NCBI GenBank assembly: GCA_002424845.1
Contig: DILD01000057.1
Span: 7,310 to 15,823 of the forward strand
Direction: 5' to 3'
Length of the DNA stretch: 8,514 nt
Source: Thiobacillus denitrificans
GTDB taxonomy: Bacteria > Pseudomonadota > Gammaproteobacteria > Burkholderiales > Thiobacillaceae
In this document: positions 5,885 to 8,514 of the stretch, piece after piece
How positions within the stretch are numbered: position 1 is the stretch's first letter
Layout of the letters: each line of letters opens with the position of its first letter
Notes under the pieces: generated by a model
What the model saw: the letters and a program-made list of their open reading frames with translations, nothing else
Told to the model about the DNA's origin: nothing
The model's database searches: none
Translations under genes and position numbers: made by a program

Positions 5885-5920
5885 GTGCTTTTGGCCCTGG
5901 TCGCCCGTTCCCGATCATCG

Positions 5921-6784
5921 ATGCTCAATATCGATCTGCATTGCCATTCCAATGTGTCCGATGGGGTTTTGCCACCTGCCGAAGTCGTTGCGCGAGCTGC
6001 GGCTAACGGCGTGCACGTGCTCGCCCTGACCGACCACGACGATGTGGCCGGAATCGCCGCAGCACGCGCAGCGGCAGACGAGGCCGGGGTGACGCTGATC
6101 CCCGGTGTCGAGATTTCGGTGAGTTGGGGCGGGCAGACCGTTCATGTGGTGGGCTTGCGCATCGACGCCGCCCATCCTGAACTGGCCGCCGGCCTGCGCG
6201 ACATCCGCCGCGGGCGCATCGAGCGTGCCCGACGCATGAGCGAGGACCTGGCCCGTTCCGGAATCGCCGGCGCCTACGAGGGCGCCTACGGCTTCGCCGT
6301 CAACAAGGAGATGCTCGGCCGTACGCATTTCGCGCGCTGGCTGGTGGCGCAGGGCTATGCGCCCGACATGCGCACCGTGTTCAAGCGCTTCCTCACACGC
6401 GGCCATCCCGGCTATGTCGAACATCAGTGGACCTCGCTGGAAAACGCCGTCGGCTGGATTCGCGCCAGCGGCGGCATGGCGGTGATCGCGCATCCGGGGC
6501 GCTACGCTTTCAATGCACGCGAGCTGCATCTGCTGCTCGATGCCTTCCGTGCGCTGGGCGGCGAGGGCATCGAGGTCATTACCGGCAGCCACCATCCGTC
6601 CGAGTACGGCAAATTCGCCGACCTGGCGCGTGCGTTCGGCCTCAAGGCCTCGCGCGGCGCGGATTTCCATGCGCCGGGCGAGGGCATCGACATCGGACGG
6701 CTGCCGGCGTTGCCGCACTATTGCCAGCCGGTATGGCAGGGCTGGCCGGAACTCGAACCGCACCTTTCCCTTTCCATGGCCTGA
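5921..6784 (+). CDS. PHP-domain phosphoesterase, RNase AM / 3',5'-nucleoside bisphosphate phosphatase type (YciV)
   Basis: The 287-residue protein is a polymerase-and-histidinol-phosphatase (PHP) metalloenzyme. Metal ligands are visible in order: DLHCHS (5-10, H7 and H9), D14, LTDHDD (36-41, H39), GVEIS (62-66, E64), HVVG (75-78, H75), VIAHPGRY (188-195, H191), SHHPSE (223-228) and GADFH (246-250, D248 and H250). This set and the length match the YciV (TrpH) family, whose members remove the 3' phosphate of nucleoside 3',5'-bisphosphates or trim RNA 5' ends. An upstream in-frame ATG at 5864 lies within the -10 box and adds residues unlike the family, so 5921 is preferred, although no Shine-Dalgarno is evident. 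YciO begins five bases after the stop. Confidence 0.9.
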   Translation: MLNIDLHCHSNVSDGVLPPAEVVARAAANGVHVLALTDHDDVAGIAAARAAADEAGVTLIPGVEISVSWGGQTVHVVGLRIDAAHPELAAGLRDIRRGRIERARRMSEDLARSGIAGAYEGAYGFAVNKEMLGRTHFARWLVAQGYAPDMRTVFKRFLTRGHPGYVEHQWTSLENAVGWIRASGGMAVIAHPGRYAFNARELHLLLDAFRALGGEGIEVITGSHHPSEYGKFADLARAFGLKASRGADFHAPGEGIDIGRLPALPHYCQPVWQGWPELEPHLSLSMA

Positions 6785-6789
6785 GACTG

Positions 6790-7413
6790 ATGGCGCAATT
6801 TTTCAATATTCATGCGGACAATCCGCAGCCGCGACTGATCCAGCAGGCGGTGGACATCCTCAAGCGCGGCGGTGTCATCGTGTACCCCACCGACTCGTGC
6901 TACGCGCTGGGTTGCCACATCGGCGACAAGGAGGCCGCCATGCGCCTGTTGTCGGTGCGCGGACTCGACACAGGGCACGACCTCACGCTGATCTGCCGCG
7001 ACCTGTCGGAGCTCGGGCGCTATGCCCAGGTGGACAATACCCAGTTCCGTTTTCTGAAAGCGCACACCCCGGGCGCGTATACCTTCATCCTGCGCGGCAC
7101 GCGTGAAGTGCCGAAGCGGCTGCTGCACAAGAAGCACGATACCATCGGCTTGCGGGTGCCGGATCACCCGGTCGTACAGGCGCTGCTGGCGGAACTGGGC
7201 GAGCCCATCCTGTCATCCACCCTGCTGCTATTCGGTGAAGACGTGCCGCTGACCGAACCGTGGGAAATCCGCGAACGTCTGGAGCATCTGGTCGACCTGG
7301 TCATCGACGGCGGCGCGTGCGGCCTGACGCCGACAACAGTGGTCGATCTCACCACCGATACCCCTGCCATCCTGCGCTTCGGCAAGGGCGATACTTCGGA
7401 TTTCGAGACCTGA
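6790..7413 (+). CDS. yciO: YciO, Sua5/YciO/YrdC family protein
   Basis: A 207-residue protein closely resembling E. coli YciO by eye. Motifs include GGVIVYPTDSCYALGC (27-42), RGLDTGHDLTLICRDLSEL (57-75), FLKAHTPGAYTFILRGTREVPKRLL (88-112), IGLRVPDHPVVQALL (118-132), EPILSSTLL (137-145) and PTTVVDLTTDTP (180-191). The family binds ATP and RNA; TsaC/Sua5 members make threonylcarbamoyl-AMP for the t6A tRNA modification. YciO is a distinct subgroup: it has RGLDTGHD where TsaC carries its KxR-type element, so its contribution to t6A should not be assumed. Automated annotation often calls it L-threonylcarbamoyladenylate synthase. The gene is five bases after the PHP gene and one base before the protease gene, indicating a shared transcript. 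Confidence 0.93.
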   Translation: MAQFFNIHADNPQPRLIQQAVDILKRGGVIVYPTDSCYALGCHIGDKEAAMRLLSVRGLDTGHDLTLICRDLSELGRYAQVDNTQFRFLKAHTPGAYTFILRGTREVPKRLLHKKHDTIGLRVPDHPVVQALLAELGEPILSSTLLLFGEDVPLTEPWEIRERLEHLVDLVIDGGACGLTPTTVVDLTTDTPAILRFGKGDTSDFET

Positions 7414-7414
7414 C

Positions 7415-8119
7415 ATGGAACTCACCCTGATCCAGAAAATAGCCGTGTTCGCGTTGCCGGTGATTTTTGCCATCACCCTGCATGAAGCCGCTCACGGCTA
7501 CGTCGCACGCTTCTTCGGCGACATGACGGCGGCTTTGCAGGGGCGTATCACGCTTAATCCGATCAAGCACATCGACCCGGTGGGCACCATCCTGGTGCCG
7601 CTGGTGATTCTGCTGACCAGCAAGCTGCTGGGCGGCGGGGCCATCCTGTTCGGCTGGGCCAAACCGGTACCCGTCAACTTCGGCAACCTGCGCCGCCCGA
7701 AGAAAGACATGCTGTGGGTCGCTGCCGCCGGACCCGGCATGAATCTCGTCATGGCCGTGTTCTGGGCGCTGGTGATCCAGCTCGGCCACGCGATCGGCAG
7801 TGGTTTTGCCAGTGCGCCGCTGATGCTGATGGGGGCTGCGGGGGTTTTCATCAACGTCATTCTGATGGCCCTGAATCTCATCCCGCTGCCGCCGCTCGAC
7901 GGCGGACGCATCGCCGTCAGCCTGTTGCCGTTGAAACAGGCCATGCAGTTCTCGCGACTGGAACCCTATGGCCTGTTCATCCTGCTCGGCCTCCTGTTCA
8001 CCGGTGTCCTCGGCATGATCCTGTGGCCGATCATCAGCCTGTTCATCGGCTTCGTTGCCCTGATCACCGGCCTCGAATCCGCGCAACTCATCGGCCTGAT
8101 CCAGCTCGTCCTGTCCTGA
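7415..8119 (+). CDS. Site-2 protease family (M50) intramembrane zinc metalloprotease
   Basis: The 234-residue protein has the zinc site TLHEAAHGY (HExxH at 23-27) inside the first membrane segment, and the third ligand region NLIPLPPLDGGRI (154-166, with D162) in a later segment. Also present are GRITLNPIKHIDPVGT (43-58), GWAKPVPVN (80-88) and AAGPGMNL (104-111), all typical of the compact YwhC-like group. There is no PDZ domain, unlike RseP, so it is not the sigma-E protease; its substrate is unknown. About six membrane segments are visible. Its start codon is one base past the yciO stop, so it is very probably co-translated. In betaproteobacteria this gene is commonly found just upstream of trpS, as here. 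Confidence 0.93.
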   Translation: MELTLIQKIAVFALPVIFAITLHEAAHGYVARFFGDMTAALQGRITLNPIKHIDPVGTILVPLVILLTSKLLGGGAILFGWAKPVPVNFGNLRRPKKDMLWVAAAGPGMNLVMAVFWALVIQLGHAIGSGFASAPLMLMGAAGVFINVILMALNLIPLPPLDGGRIAVSLLPLKQAMQFSRLEPYGLFILLGLLFTGVLGMILWPIISLFIGFVALITGLESAQLIGLIQLVLS

Positions 8120-8127
8120 CCCGAAAC

Positions 8128-8155
8128 ACTCTCCGCTCTCAACTCTCCGCTCTCG
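8128..8155. repeat. Short tandem heptad repeat in the site-2 protease-trpS gap
   Basis: Two 14-base units, ACTCTCCGCTCTCA (8128-8141) and ACTCTCCGCTCTCG (8142-8155), are adjacent and differ only at the last base. Each unit is two seven-base heptads of the form NCTCTCN, and a fifth partial heptad (ACTCC) follows. The repeat fills most of the 45-base gap. It is not part of a coding frame I can support on either strand. Confidence 0.85.
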
Positions 8156-8164
8156 ACTCCAACC

Positions 8165-8514
8165 ATGTATTCCGACCGCGTTCTCTCCGGCATGCGCCCC
8201 ACCGGGCGTTTGCACCTTGGCCATTACCACGGCGTCCTGAAAAACTGGCTGCGCCTGCAGAACGAATACCAGTGCCTGTTCTTCGTCGCCGACTGGCACG
8301 CGCTGACCACGCACTACGACAGCCCTCAGATGATCGAGGAAAACGTGCGCGACATGACCATCGACTGGCTCGCCGCCGGTGTCGATCCGGCTCAGGCCAC
8401 GCTGTTCGTGCAGTCGCGCGTGATCGAACACGCCGAACTGCATCTCCTGCTGTCGATGATGACGCCGCTCGGCTGGCTGGAACGCGTGCCTACCTACAAG
8501 GACCAGCAGGAAAA
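8165..8514 (+). CDS. trpS: Tryptophan--tRNA ligase, N-terminal part (cut by window edge)
   Basis: A class I aminoacyl-tRNA synthetase that charges tRNA-Trp. The 116 complete codons show the start MYSDRVLSGMRPTGRLHLGH, with the HIGH-type ATP motif HLGH, then CLFFVADWHALTTHYD (37-52), DMTIDWLAAGVDP (63-75), TLFVQSRVIEHAEL (79-92) and GWLERVPTYKDQQE at the edge. The RPTGRLHLGHYHG form differs from the E. coli QPSGELTIGNYMG form and resembles the group that includes Deinococcus TrpRS II. The start is the first ATG in frame with the HLGH motif; no Shine-Dalgarno is seen because the upstream gap is filled by the heptad repeat. It lies 45 bases after the protease gene on the same strand. Confidence 0.95.
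   Translation, partial: MYSDRVLSGMRPTGRLHLGHYHGVLKNWLRLQNEYQCLFFVADWHALTTHYDSPQMIEENVRDMTIDWLAAGVDPAQATLFVQSRVIEHAELHLLLSMMTPLGWLERVPTYKDQQE

Noticed and set aside
5879..5902. Imperfect palindrome GACCA...TGGTC upstream of the PHP gene as an operator
   Set aside because: Only five-base arms with a long unmatched centre; no second copy or known regulator motif supports it.
4952..5920. N-terminal extension of the PHP gene on the plus strand
   Set aside because: It lies antisense to yciI and yciB and encodes non-conserved sequence; the PHP family begins at the Met at 5921.
7349..8443. Minus-strand open frame of 364 codons opposite the protease and trpS
   Set aside because: Covers unmistakable HExxH and HLGH motifs on the other strand; its own translation is acidic/Gln-rich with no recognisable domain.

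Overview
The window is a GC-rich stretch of ordinary bacterial chromosome, most likely from a betaproteobacterium of the Thiobacillus/Nitrosomonadales type. This rests on protein similarity recalled from memory (YciB, YciI, BolA, parvulin, TrpS) and on the gene order yciB-yciI-bolA-ppiC facing PHP-yciO-site-2 protease-trpS. No searches could be run. I see no transposase, integrase, CRISPR array or phage gene.

Left edge (1-410): the N-terminus of grpE on the minus strand, with a near-consensus heat-shock (sigma-32) promoter, then a complete plus-strand tRNA-Ser(GGA) with its own promoter. The middle-left block (437-3501, plus) is a tight three-gene cassette: a family 2 glycosyltransferase of the polyprenyl-phosphate sugar synthase type, a VTT (TVP38/DedA-like) membrane protein, and an ArnT-like family 39 glycosyltransferase. 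Together they look like a pathway that charges a lipid carrier with a sugar, moves the carrier across the inner membrane and transfers the sugar on the periplasmic side. No terminator separates the tRNA from this cassette.

The middle-right block (3512-5812, minus) is a housekeeping operon read yciB, yciI, bolA, ppiC, hfq. Its first four genes overlap or nearly touch. The last gene is an Hfq-type protein with an unusual loop and a changed distal face, away from the usual der/hflX neighbourhood, so it may be a second Hfq.

The right block (5921-8514, plus) diverges from yciB across a 108-bp intergenic region with abutting promoters: a PHP-family phosphoesterase (RNase AM/YciV type), YciO, a site-2 protease and the start of trpS. 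A short heptad repeat fills the gap before trpS. In E. coli, yciI/yciB and yciV/yciO flank the trp operon, so this looks like a compact version of that neighbourhood with trpS nearby instead of trp biosynthesis genes.
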